Shown here: positions 12,416-23,375 of the stretch, in pieces | Layout of the letters: each line of letters opens with the position of its first letter | Numbering within the stretch: the first letter of the stretch is position 1 | Assembly (NCBI GenBank): GCA_034770075.1 | Contig: CM068384.1 | Location: 33,936,414 to 34,000,413, forward strand | Length of the DNA: 64,000 nucleotides | Reading direction: 5' to 3' | DNA from: Aralia elata | Lineage: Eukaryota; Streptophyta; Magnoliopsida; Apiales; Araliaceae | Position numbers and translations under genes: made by a program | Notes under the pieces: model-generated | What the model saw: the letters and a program-made list of their open reading frames with translations, nothing else | Databases searched by the model: none | Told to the model about the DNA's origin: nothing

Positions 12416-12511
12416 TGACTAAATAATAATAATAATATAATATTTGGAGAAATACTAATATTTATAATTAAGTATTTGAAAAAATACTAGATTATAAATA
12501 AATAAGAGGAG

Positions 12512-12513
12512 TC

Positions 12514-12556
<43 letters not shown>
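12512..12556. repeat. (ATT)n microsatellite
   Basis: Second ATT triplet run within the copia LTR, flanked by the same AAATAAGAGG/AGTC wording as nearby sequence, which suggests a local duplication. Confidence 0.9.
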
Positions 12557-13054
12557 AGTTCCTAATTATATTGGGAATTAAATTAAAATCCTAATTTTTA
12601 AATGGTTTAGAAATAGGGTTAGTCTATAAATAAGAGGAGTCTTATTGTGTGATAGATTAATGCTAATGCAACTTGCATCTCTATTGCAAGTATTCTCAAA
12701 ACTCTAAGATATTAGAATAGAGAGAATTAGGGCTAGCCACCCAAGATCTAGTAGAATCTAAAATCATATCTTCAATCAGTTTCTCTTGGTGGATCACCTC
12801 TTAGGCGTTGCACACTTTGAGTAGCGAACGTTTGATCTGAGGATTGGAGAGATTGTGAATGAGCAAAGATTGCAATTTGAAGATTGCATCAAGGCATTGT
12901 TCTTCTTCAAATGTATATCTTTTATCCTTACTCAATTAATGATGTTGCATAAGGTGATTCCTAGGATTGTAGAATTTTTTTAATTTCGTTTATGCCATGC
13001 TTCCGCTGTTTACAATATGATTGTATGCTTTGATGTTGTTTCCGCAAACCTACA

Positions 13055-13902
13055 TCTAAGTGGGTTGAAGCTAAAGCCAACAAGACTGATGATTTTATAG
13101 TTGTTGCAGATTTTGTCAAATCTAACATATTTTTCAAGTTTGGGACTCCTAGAGTCATCATCAACGATAGAAGAACTCACTTTTACAATAGGATGCTAGC
13201 CGTACTTTTCAAGAAATATAATATGATGCATAAGATTTCTACATCTTATCATCCACAAAGCAGTGGCCAGGCTGAGATATCTAACCGTGAGGTGAAGTCC
13301 ATTCTAGAGAAAGTCATCAAGTCAAACAAAAAAGATTGGAGTCTAAGGTTAGAAGATGCACTTTGGGCGTATAGAACTGCTTATAAAACCCCATTGGTAT
13401 GTCACCGTATAGGATAGTGTATGGGAAACCATGTCACCTTCTTGTGGAGTTAGAACACACAGCTTTCTTGGGGATTAAACAATGCAACATGAGTTTGGAT
13501 CAAGCTGGGAATCATAGAAAGTTACAGTTACAAGAGCTTGAGGAATTGAGGAATGAAACTTATGAGAGTTCTAAACTGTACAAGGACAAGACCAAGGCTT
13601 TCCATGATAAGCGAATTTTGAGGAAGACTTTCACTGTTGGACAAAAAGTTCTCCTTTATAATGCAAGGCTTAAATTATTTCCACGTAAGCAGAGGTTCTT
13701 GTTAGGAAGATCCATTTATTATTACTAATAGTTTTCCTCATAGTGCTATAGATATTCAAAATTCAAGAACAGGGAAGATATTCAAAGTGAATGGTCATAG
13801 GCTTAAACCCTTCTATGAAGGGCATCAGGTGGAGGAGGTAGAGACGATTATCTTGGCAGATCCAGCATATGTAGATTCAGGAGGATTGATGTCGAGCTAA
13901 CG
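13055..13902 (+). pseudogene. Athila-type (Ty3/gypsy) integrase, C-terminal fragment
   Basis: The fragment starts inside the integrase core (KWVEAKANKTDD) and continues with VVADFVKSNIFFKFGTPR, an altered INDRRTHF where GGTHF is usual, SYHPQSSGQAEISNREVK (catalytic Glu), and WALRTAYKT-like wording. Three frames are needed (before 13190, 13193-13417, 13399-13728 and on), so it is broken by indels. The C-terminal part (ELEELRNETYESSKLYKDK, VGQKVLLYNARLKLFP, FKVNGHRLKPFYEGHQ) is characteristic of Athila. The N-terminal pol is absent, lost left of the copia insertion. Confidence 0.85.
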
Positions 13903-14702
13903 ACATTAAACAAATGCGCTGCTTGGGAGGCAACCCAAAATTTCATATTTTCTTTTCTATCCCCTTTTACTTTGTAGTTGTATCTTAGTTAGTTATCTCG
14001 TCTTTACATGATTGTCTTACATTGGGGACAATGTAAGGTTTGAGTGTGGGGAAGAGATTTAGGGTAGATTAGATTAGCTTAGTTTGTTTATGCTTTGAAG
14101 ATTGCTTGACAAGTTAAAAAATTGCGCGCGCCTTGCCTTAAAAATTTTTATTTGATTTTATTTAGCTAAGTTTTTAAAGGTTTTGGCTATAGAATGAAAA
14201 TTGATGCTAATTGGTAGAATTTGTTTGATGCTCTATTAGTTGATGAATAATGATAATTGAGTCAGGATCCATAGTAGACTAATTTGGATTGAATTTGTAT
14301 TACATGAGACGTTTTTGAATATTGGCTAAGTTATTTGTAGGGTCTGACTAAGTACACTAATTTCATGATTTAAAACTGTTTATCTACTTGTTTTGTTTAC
14401 AGGACCATGTGAAAAAAAATAAACAAGAAGAAAAATTCAAAAAAATTGAAGAAAGTTTGAATGAGAAAAAAAATGAAATTCATGTGGTGGGTAGAGATAG
14501 AGCGTAAAATACACTCTCCTATAAACACATGTAAATAAGTGAGATAGAGCGTAAAACGCACTCACTTGCAAAAGAAAAAGAATGTGTATAGTGTGAGAAG
14601 GAGCATAAAATGCACTCACCTATAATTTTTTTTTTTTGAATTTGAAAGTCCTATTGAGTGAAAAAGAATAGTAGGAAAAACATGTTCTTAGTTTTGAGTC
14701 AA
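13903..14702 (+). other. Athila-type 3' UTR, first part
   Basis: After the pol end comes CGCTGCTTGGGAGGCAACCC, a hallmark of Athila elements. AT-rich DNA follows, with three copies of a GAGATAGAGCGTAAAAYGCACTC hairpin motif at 14493-14518, 14541-14566 and 14595-14620. The UTR is cut at 14703 by a solo LTR and continues at 17937-18026. The short frames here are not genes. Confidence 0.7.
14698..14702. repeat. Target-site duplication, left copy
   Basis: GTCAA here pairs with GTCAG at 17932-17936 around the solo LTR, one substitution apart. Confidence 0.6.
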
Positions 14703-17700
14703 TGTAACGATCGGGAATTTTAAATTTCCTTGTAACCCGAGTTATGTATGAATAAAATGATTTTATATTTATATTTATATTTATCTGTGTTACGTGCTTA
14801 GAGTTGTGTTGTAGCCTAGAGAATGTGCCTATGTTAAATTTTATGTGTTGTTGTGTCGTTAGAGTGAATAAATCGATTTTGCAAAAATTCATAAAATCAC
14901 TATTCACAGGGCACGTTTCTCGAGACACTATTCACGAGCACTTTTCACGCCCGAATATTTTTGCGTCTCTTTCGATTTCTATTAATTTTGTTAAGGCGTG
15001 TATGCGAAGAAATAATTTTTCCAAGCAGCGGGAATTTTATTCGAGCTTCCTTGTGATTTAATCCGTATCCGAAATGTGTTATATGGGTGTTCCGAATAAA
15101 TGGACAAATCCCATAATGAATATTTTTACGCGTCCCAATAATTTATGGGAGTACCCATTTTAATTTTGGGTAGAATTATTTACCAAATTTGGTACAAAAG
15201 TGGGAGTATTCGGGTATATTTATCTGTGTATTCGAATTAACTGGAGAGGCAATTAAGCCTCAACTAATTAGGAGAGAGCATTAATTGAATTAGCTAATCA
15301 GATGAGGGGGTTAGACCGTCACAGTACACCAAACATGGGATTATTAACTTCACAAAACATCCTCCTCAAATTCATTTTCAAGAGCTCGGGCGAAGCGTTT
15401 TCAGCATATTAATACATTCCTTCCGAAGCCACCTTATCCTCCCATCAGCTCATTTTCCTTCTCATTCAAACCATCAACATACTTCCCATTTGCAAGCAAG
15501 GATAGAGAATACAGAGAGAGAGAGAGAGAACTATAGAGAGAGAAAGAAGAAAATTTGAAGAAGAATAAGAAAGAAGTTTACGGGAAGAAGAAGGGAAAAA
15601 GAAGAAGACGCACGGGAGCTAGAGGAAGGAGAAGAAGAATCCTAGTAGCTTCCATAGCATCCTTAGAAGTAAGAGTAAGAGGTAAAATCATCTTTCCTCC
15701 ATTGTTCAAGTTTTTGAGTTTTTGAAGCTTTCTTGATGAGTTTTGAGTTTTTGAAGCTTTCTTGATGGGTTTTGAGTTTCTGGAGATTTTTGGTTGTTAT
15801 TATTGGTTGTGGTTGCTTAATATTGTTACCAAGACACCTTTTAAGCTATTAATACTATTAAAGTGGAACAAAAATGAAGAAAAATCCGAACCTTGGCTTA
15901 AAGGATTAACTTTGGACATTTTTGGACTTTTAGACCTTCGGATTGTTAGAGGACTGTAAGGCCCTAATGGTGTGTTTATTTTGATTGTTTGCTGTTATAT
16001 TATTGTACTTCCATGAGTTGTGAAGATAACCTAGTTGGAATGAACCAAAAAGATGCTAAAACGAAGTCACAGTTATGATTTGAGTAAAATGCATCATGAC
16101 TACGAAAAACAGAGTATGCAGTTTACGTTTGGCTTAAGATTTGGTCGTGTTAGCATCTATAGGTCGTCCTACATTTTTGATATGTTGTAGCCCCATGTCT
16201 TACGAATCCATAGAGTCTGTAACAGACCAAATTGATCGAGTATAGAGGGAGATATAGGAGCTGGAGCAAACGGAGGTCTTAACCTCGTGATTCTGCAACT
16301 GCAGAATCTGGGCTACTACATGACACTATTTCGCGCCTGGTCCAGGTCGGGTCAGGCTGGACCGGATCGGGTCAGGCCGGACCGGGTCGGACCCAGTGAA
16401 TTTTTTTCCGCGAGTCCGAAACTTATATTTTTGTACAAAATGATTAGAGACGCTTATTAATTGTACCCTATTAATCGTTAAAGACTTAGTTAATTTATAA
16501 AACGAAAATCATTAACCGAATTATAATTCCCGACTGGGTAGTCGTAGTGACAATTAATGTATTTTGATGATGTGACGACTGTATTGAACCTAGTCCTTAC
16601 ATGACTATTATTTATGACGATTTTAATGAACTATAGGGTATTATTTCTGAAGGACAATTAACGTCAAGATTTTAACGCACGTGCAAGGTAAGTTCCTTAC
16701 TCAACCCTTATTTAATTGTGCGAGTTTTCCTTAACTCATTTATCTATCGAGCAAGTCTCCTATCTTATTCAAGTTATTATTGTGCAAGCTTACTTACCCT
16801 ACTCAAAATTATATTCGAGAAAATATTATTTATTGAGCAAGCTTATTGAGTTTCTTGACTCCGTTCATGTTACTTATCAATTTAGCAATTAGTGTGCTTG
16901 TATTCCTCCTTTTATTCAAGTATTGCAATGAAAGCCCATTTCATGCAATGTTATATATTGTGTGATTCCAAAGATTATGAATTGTTATTCATTCAAGATA
17001 TTATTGATGCTATTATGCATGTTGTTGAACCTTAAAGTTCTTTATTCCATAAACTGTTTGAAAGCTATGTCAAAGCTAATTGTTTCAGCTAGACACTTAT
17101 TGATTTATTTGTTGAAGTGAAGTTAAGTCCTCCAACTATTATTGTTGTTAAGTAAACTATCTGATCAAATTGTTTTGGTTCGGACTCCCATGTAAAACTG
17201 AGAAGAACAACCCTCATAGCAGGAGAAATTGTATAAACGTCGGAGAACCAACACGCACGTAAATGGAAAATGTAAGGCTTATGCATAATGCCAGGTACCT
17301 TAGGCTGATCACCTATTGTACCAGTTTTGTGGATTATCGGATGAATTTCCAATAATTCTAGATAGAGTTCGGTGTCTTGGTGCTCACTCAGTATTGATTA
17401 GTCCCTTTCTTTGGGAAACTTTGAAATCCTTGGATACTTCAGAAATCCTTCGGTTCATAGTAACCACTATAACAGTGGTAAAAGAAGTTGTTTATTTCTT
17501 TGAGTTAGCTAAATTTTTACTCCTGTGAGCTAAAGTCATTCACGAGATTATTCACTGCTATTATACTTGCGGGGCAAATTTGTTGCTCACCCTTGCTTTC
17601 TTTAAAATATTTCAGTTAGTGCAGCACGTGGTGAGAGCTCAGGAAAAGATAAGGGAAAGGGGAAAGCTATTGATTAGTTGTATTTTATTGTTCTAGAATT

Positions 17701-17931
17701 ACCGTTTGTATTAAGACTTATTAATTGACGCTGTGTATTAAGACATATTTACCCTTATGTATTATGTTGTGTTTTGCAGTAGTCTTGGTTTCGAGACTTA
17801 CATGATTATTTATGTTATATCAATGTAAATATTCGTTTATTCCGCTATGAGTTATCGATTGTATCATGCTTGTATTAGATAGTGATGAACCAGGTCCGTG
17901 ACTCAGGTGACCCGAATTTGGGGCCGTCACA
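14703..17931 (+). mobile_element. Solo LTR of a Ty3/gypsy element (about 3.2 kb)
   Basis: The unit starts TGTAACGATCGGG and ends GGGGCCGTCACA, complementary-looking ends typical of large gypsy (Tekay/Del-like) LTRs, with TG...CA termini. A 5-bp duplication (GTCAA/GTCAG) flanks it. No gag, pol, PBS or PPT lies inside, so recombination between two LTRs is the simplest history. Inside are a GA-rich run near 15510-15610 and a GGTCGGGTCAGGC minisatellite at about 16330-16395. Orientation is judged only from the end wording. Confidence 0.75.
16328..16396. repeat. GC-rich minisatellite in the solo LTR
   Basis: Short tandem units of the type GGACCGGGTCGGGTCA alternate here, a GC island in AT-rich surroundings. 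Confidence 0.6.
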
Positions 17932-18026
17932 GTCAGTGTACACAGTTGTTGTTCTATATAAACTGAGTCGAGTATGTATGTTGATCATAGAAAAGACCTT
18001 TATGTGATTACAGTTTGATTTGGAGA
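17932..18026 (+). other. Athila-type 3' UTR, second part
   Basis: This begins with the right copy of the solo-LTR target duplication (GTCAG, 17932-17936) and carries on the sequence broken at 14702. It is cut again at 18027 by LARD2. Confidence 0.55.
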
Positions 18027-19596
18027 TGTTGTACGCTTTATATAACGACAATTTACGCGCAAGTATACGCGGTCAATAAGTAATACAATGATAAGAGAGT
18101 TGTCGATCGAACGAGGAATTATCTCTACTGTGGCCCAATAACAATTTCAAATCATCTCGATCTTAATTAAACAAATTTATTAAAACATAAATAGATAGGT
18201 AAAGAGCTAAGAACAAAATAACCACACTCAAGCATTTTGTCAAACACTTGGTGTGCATCACTTTGTTCAAATCTCTAAAACCCCCCTTTTAGATCAATTA
18301 ACCACATAGAATTGACAATACACAAATTATGTATAACATAATCACATGTCATTATATTCATGGTCTAACTCTATAATCCATTTTCCAATTTCATATAGAT
18401 TACCAAGCTAATCACCAATTCCTTAGCAATTAAACATTAAGCACAAAATATAAAGAACTAATTCATATGGTACCAATCAAAAGGAAAGCAAGATAAAAGT
18501 TTAATTCATAACAAGTAAATCAAACTATTCTAAATATTAGGTAATCACCCATGGATAATACAAGTATCAAAGAAAAACTAGAAGTTTAATTCAATTCCTT
18601 GCCTCCATTGGTGTTACAATTGTTTGCACTAGATCCCCAAGAATGAGTTCTAGCCACTAGAGGAAAAAGAAAGAAAGGATGGCTCCCCTTAGTTGTTGGT
18701 TGAAGCTCCCACAATTGAAGCACTTCCAAGCTCTTGAAGAACCATGGCACAAGGCCATGGCCTTCCTTCTCCAAGCTCTTCCGCCTCCTCTCTCTTTTCT
18801 CCCTCTAGGTTACAAGTTAGAATTAAGGATATTTGTGTTCCAGCCGCCCAAGAGGTGTTATAAGATTTGGGTAAAGAAAACCCTAGCTTAGCCCCGAGTT
18901 TTGGGTCCAAAAATCGCAAAATCTGCTGCATTCTGCAATGAGCTTGCCTCGGCGCGAAAAATGGCCTTGGGAGCTCGCCCCGGCGCGCTCACATCTATTG
19001 CCCGAATCAGTTTCGACGTCTGTTGGTAAAATGACCATAACTTTTTCGTTCGAACTCGAATTTAGGCGATTTAAAAGGCAAAGGAAAGCTGAGAAGTAGG
19101 TCTACGACTTTCATAACTGGAGGTCCGAGAGAAACAGACCGGAGCTAGGCTCAAATTGGCTTGGAAGCAGCTGCTGTGTAAAAAGAATGCAAAATTCGAT
19201 GGTGAAATGACCATAACTCTCTCATATGAACTTCAATTGGGATGATTCAAGATATTCTGTAAAGCGGTGGAGAGTATCTACAACTTTTGTTCTTTGAGTT
19301 TTGAGAGATTCGGATTGGATCAAGGTTGAAATTAGGAAACAAGCGGCTACTGTGCCAAATTCAAGTCGAAAACGCGAAAGTGGCAACACGAAAGATCGAT
19401 CCATGGAGCTTTTATTTCAATTCCTACAAAACAATGTAAAAATACATAAAAGCATATAAAAACATATAATAACAATACAAAGCCACACAATTCAACAATA
19501 AGGGAAAAATACATAAAAATCGAACGAAATAGCTAAAGACTTACAAATTATCATGGCCAAAAGTACCTAATTTGTGTGTATAAAACACACTCATCA
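18027..19596 (-). repeat. LARD2 3' LTR
   Basis: 1570 bp. On the minus strand it opens TGATGAGTGTGTTTTATAC and closes ATATAAAGCGTACAACA. It matches 22281-23375 over their shared 1.07 kb. Confidence 0.88.
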
Positions 19597-19614
19597 AATA
19601 CTCTCAAACTTAAA
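19597..19614 (-). other. LARD2 polypurine tract
   Basis: AAGATTTAAGTTTGAGAG precedes TATTTGATGAGTG on the minus strand. This is the Athila-type wording at the 3' LTR boundary. Confidence 0.65.
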
Positions 19615-19989
19615 TCTTTGCTCGCTCTTAAGCAAAACAAACACAAACTATAAAAATTAAATATTTCTAATAAAACCTATCTTGAGCAACGAGTTAATAA
19701 GCTTAAACAACAGCCTCAAAGATGCTAAAATATGAAACTCTAGAAAAACTTTCAAAAGATTGCAAGTCGGGAATTTCAAATAGTTAGTCATATCTTGCTT
19801 TAGATCCTTTCCGTGTGTGTGTGAGTACTCAATAGCACTAAATCAATTATAGTCTGGATGAGCTTATGCAACCACATTACCTTATGAAAGAGATCAAAAT
19901 AAACTACAAAAACTACATTCTTAATATATCACTCATCGCAAATGTATACAAATTAAAATTTCCAAAATTATAAAATCAAAGGACTCTAG

Positions 19990-20146
19990 GTAAGTGCATT
20001 TTATGCTCCATCTTATCTTAAGTCCACTCTTGCAGGTGAGTGCGTTTTACGCTCCATCTCAACTCAACGTAAAAATTGATATATAAAAAAAAACTTTCTT
20101 TCTTTTGCCATCAAATTATAGGAGAGTGCGTCTTACGCTTTATCTC
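19990..20146 (-). repeat. Three copies of the GAGCGTAAAACGC hairpin motif
   Basis: Copies at 19993-20015, 20036-20060 and 20122-20146 carry, on the minus strand, GAGATGGAGCGTAAAACGCACTC and variants. The core GCGTTTTACGC is self-complementary. The same motif occurs three times in the Athila 3' UTR at 14493-14620. Confidence 0.7.
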
Positions 20147-21211
20147 AACTCACCACATGACTAACAAATCAAACTTGGATACATTGCTTCGAGTGATATT
20201 TAAACGAGTTCTAGAGCTTAATGATAACTCCCACAAACATTCGGTCATAAAAGCCATCCAAATCATACAACTCGCTCAATACACATGGGTAAGTGCATAT
20301 AAGTACAAGGATTCATAAGCAAAACAATAGCTAACAATTACGTTAAGCACATAGACTAAGCAACCTTTGTCCATTTTCCATGAGTTAGAATCCATTCAAT
20401 CAAATTATTATCATTGACCATGGATTCTAGTTTAAAACCAATTAAAACAATGCTCAAGAGACACATCCTAAGATTAAACAACTAACACATGTAATGTAAC
20501 TATGATGCCAATGCAATTCACCCCCAAACTCAAAGTGAACAATGTCCTCATTGTTTATAAGAAAAAGAAATGAAAACTGAGAACTTCCCTGATTGGCTAA
20601 GCGCCATGCTCGACCATAACCTCCTAATCATCTGAGTCTGATGGTGGATAACTGGTAACGGTTGTGGCTCAGGAACATGCACTGGGGCGGTACCTGGATA
20701 ATAACTAAGTAATTCCTTACCAAACAATGCTCAATCAGGCCTACATTCTTTTTAAACAATTCATCGAATACGTGGTGTGCGCTGACTAAAATTCTTCAAA
20801 TACCTCCACCAAACTCAGTTTCAACAGAAATTGCCAAGTTATTGTAATTTTCAATCAAATCATAGCAATGAATAACCCCAAATCCTCCAATTGAGCCAAC
20901 ACAAACTCAATTGGGCAACCAATTTAAATTTATCCAAATTCAATAGTGTATGATTATCCAATGTAAATCCAAGTACAACAGTTTAACTAACCAAGAATAT
21001 CCAACACAATTGAGAAATTTATTTTACTTGTATACAATAATTGGAGTGAGTACCTTGCTTTGTGTTGGCAAAAGAAGTTTTTGATGTTACCTTCAATTTG
21101 GAGATGGACTCTTTGAATGCTCAGTGGGTTGAAGATGAATCCATGTGGGAGAGGGAAAGAATGAGTTTGGAAATAGGAATGACAATACAATCCGGCGTGG
21201 GAAGAAATAAA

Positions 21212-21214
<3 letters not shown>

Positions 21215-21247
<33 letters not shown>
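21215..21247. repeat. (AT)n microsatellite
   Basis: Uninterrupted AT dinucleotide run of about 33 bp. Confidence 0.95.
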
Positions 21248-21250
<3 letters not shown>

Positions 21251-22258
21251 CAATCCTCGTCGGGACGCGAAAATATACCTTGAATTTTGCCGCCGGGACG
21301 AGGTCGGTGCCGGGGCGCGAAAAAATATACCTTGAATTTTGCCGCAGGAGTGAGCTCAGTGTCGGGGCGGGAAAATTGTACTATAAAATGGCACCGCGGC
21401 GGGAACCCCCTGTATCCCAAAAACTTGATTTTTTCAAAATCCAAAGTAGTAGCCATCCTCAACATACCTAACCTGATACAAAGCAACATACCAAGCATAC
21501 TTAATTCAGTTTGAGCGAAGAATGGGCCTTTAGAGCAAATCAAACTCACAAAGCTAAACTAACAAAAACACATGCATTGAAAACTTAGAAACTTGAAAAT
21601 TTGAAACTTGCGTAATTGAAATATAACAACTAAAATAAAAGATAGAGATAGAGATAATAGGTTGCCTCCCATCAAGCGCTTGGTTTATAGTCCTCGGCCT
21701 GACTAACTCTTATTTTTTATCCAATTGCCTTTCGAAATTTGAGGAACCCACCATCTATTAATAACCATGTAAAATTTGAGGGCTTCTCCTCAGTAGGGGT
21801 GATTGTATCGTGCTCGTAGCTATTTGGTGCCTAAAGTTAGCTAACACAAAACATTAGCCTTGGGTTGCCTCCCAAGAAGCGCTTGTTTTATAGTCTTCAG
21901 TCCAACTTTATGTAAAACAGGGAAACAAGTTTAAATTATAGTTTTTTTTTCTAATAAAAACATGTCATGCAAAATCGGACTGTGAGGCTCCAACAGTTAC
22001 GCTAAATCTCGTACAAGAGCAATGCATTTACTTACAGTCTTGTCAATCCAAATTTGCAAATAATAACAATAAATAGAACTGTGAGGCCCCAGCTTATGCT
22101 AAGTCTCGCACAAGAGCAATGCATTTACTTACAGTCTTGTTAGCTTATTTATCACAATCGGTAAACACGTCCAACAATAAAATGAATACATGAATTAAAG
22201 TTTAACCTATGATCAAATCGATTGAAATCACTATTGGAATACATTAGAAAACTAATTT

Positions 22259-22274
22259 CCCGGCAACGACGCCA
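22259..22274 (-). other. LARD2 primer-binding site (tRNA-Asp type)
   Basis: The minus strand reads TGGCGTCGTTGCCGGG, six bases inside the LTR. Plant tRNA-Asp ends in a sequence whose complement is TGGCGCCGTTGCCGGGG, so there is one mismatch. tRNA-Asp is the usual Athila primer. Confidence 0.8.
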
Positions 22275-22280
22275 AAAACT

Positions 22281-23375
22281 TGTTGTACGATTTATATAAC
22301 GACAATTTACGCGCAAATATACACGGTCAATAAGTAATACAATGATAAGAGAGTTGTCGATCCCATGAGGAATTATCTCTACTGTGGCCCAATAACAATT
22401 TCAAATCATCTCGATCATAATTAAACAAATTTATTAAAACATAAATAGATAGGTAAAGAGCTAAGAACAAAATATCCACACTCAAGCATTTTGTCAAACA
22501 CTTGGTGTGCATCACTTTGTTCAAATCTCTAAAACCCCCCTTTTAGATCAATTAACCACATCGAATTGACAATAGACAAATTATGTATAACATAATAACA
22601 TGTCATTATATTCATGGTCTAACTCCACAATCCATTTTTCAATTTCATATAGATTACCAAGTTAATTACCAATTTCTTAGCAATTAAACATTAAGCACAA
22701 AATATAAAGAACCAATTCATATGGTACCAATCAAAAGGAAAGCAAGATAAAAGTTTAATTCATAACAAGTAAATCAAACTATTCCAAATATTAGATAATC
22801 ATCCATGGATAATACAAGTATCAAAGAAAAACTAGAATTTTAATTCAATTCCTTGCCTCCATTGGTGTTACAATTGTTTGCACTAGATCTTCAAGAATGA
22901 GTTCTAGCCACTAGAGGAAAAAGAAAGAAAGGATGCCTCCTCTTAGTTGTTGGTTGAAGCTCCTACCATTGAAGCACTTCCAAGCTCTAGAAGAACCATG
23001 GCACAAGGCCATGACCTTCCTTCTCCAAGCTCTTCTACCTCCTCTCTCTTTTCTTCCTCTAGGTTGCAAGTTAGAATGAAGGATATTTGTGTTCCAGCCG
23101 CCCAAAAGGTGTTATAAGAGTTGGGTAAAGAAAACCCTAGTTTAGCCCTGAGTTTTTGGTCCAAATATCACAAAATCTGCTGCATTCCGCGACGAGCTCG
23201 CCCCGACGCCAAAAATGGCCTGGGGAGCTCGCCCTGACGCGCTCACCCCGACGCGCTCACCCCGACGCGCTCACATCTGTAGCCCAAATCAGTTTCGATG
23301 TCTGTTGATAAAATGGCCATAACTTCTTCGTCCGAACTCAGATTTAGACAATTCAATAGGCTAAAAAAAGCTGAG
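22281..23375 (-). repeat. LARD2 5' LTR, truncated by copy A
   Basis: 1095 bp matching 18027-19093. It is 28 bp longer because a CCCCGACGCGCTCA unit near 23235-23270 is present three times. It stops at GCTGAG, exactly where the LTR of copy A begins, while the intact partner continues AAGTAGG. Confidence 0.88.
23371..23375. repeat. Left flank and presumed target duplication of copy A
   Basis: CTGAG is the last LARD2 sequence before copy A. The matching right copy would lie outside the window, so this is a prediction. Confidence 0.4.

Larger units (their letters stand above)
2100..13054 (+). mobile_element. Degenerate Ty1/copia retrotransposon lacking its 5' LTR
   Basis: The order gag, pre-integrase, integrase, RT, RNase H, polypurine tract, 3' LTR is that of a Ty1/copia element on the plus strand. 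No 5' LTR matching 11132-13054 and no TGGTATCAGAGC primer-binding site is visible to the left, so the 5' boundary given here is only the start of the leader. The CCHC knuckle and protease between gag and pre-integrase are deleted (about 3171-3250). Stops and shifts break every domain. LARD1 (4820-10083) is inserted in the RT. The linker and RNase H wording resemble the Tork/Angela side of copia, which I state with moderate confidence. Confidence 0.8.
11132..13054 (+). repeat. copia 3' LTR
   Basis: 1923 bp from TGAAAGTAG to GCAAACCTACA. The early segment TATGCCCTCAAGCCAATCA and the late segment ATTGTATGCTTTGATGTTG are wording typical of plant copia LTRs. It includes two (ATT)n microsatellites. 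The next base on the right is inside an Athila-type integrase frame, so the copia element landed in that gene. Confidence 0.8.
19615..22258 (-). other. LARD2 internal region, non-coding
   Basis: No gag or pol frame can be followed. Athila-like signposts remain on the minus strand: GGGAGGCAACC-type boxes near 21660-21685 and 21865-21885, and the hairpin motifs. An (AT)n run lies at 21215-21247. A GC-richer block with a roughly 51-bp tandem unit (core ATATACCTTGAATTTTGCCGC, twice) lies at 21255-21400 and stands out from its surroundings. Confidence 0.7.
18027..23375 (-). mobile_element. LARD2: non-autonomous Athila-like element, right LTR interrupted
   Basis: Read on the minus strand: 5' LTR (22281-23375, cut by copy A), a tRNA-Asp-type primer site, a 2.7-kb core without gag or pol, a polypurine tract, and 3' LTR (18027-19596). 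The ends TGATGAGTG...TACAACA, the primer site and the TTTAAGTTTGAGAG polypurine wording match Athila elements. It shares a 3'-UTR hairpin motif with the Athila fragment at 13903-14702. The rest of its 5' LTR and the matching target duplication should lie right of the window, beyond copies A, B and C. Confidence 0.85.

Noticed and set aside
14804..15061. 85-codon frame as a host gene
   Set aside because: It sits within the solo LTR, has no domain and overlaps a frame on the other strand.
18586..18931. Overlapping frames in LARD2 LTR (and 22911-23164) that look conserved between two places
   Set aside because: The two places are the two LTRs of the same element, so the similarity is LTR identity; overlapping frames on both strands show no known domain.
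1..23375. Host gene exons or tRNA genes in the AT-rich left part
   Set aside because: Every stretch with protein similarity belongs to copia or gypsy elements; I found no cloverleaf-like or exon-like sequence apart from the primer-binding sites.
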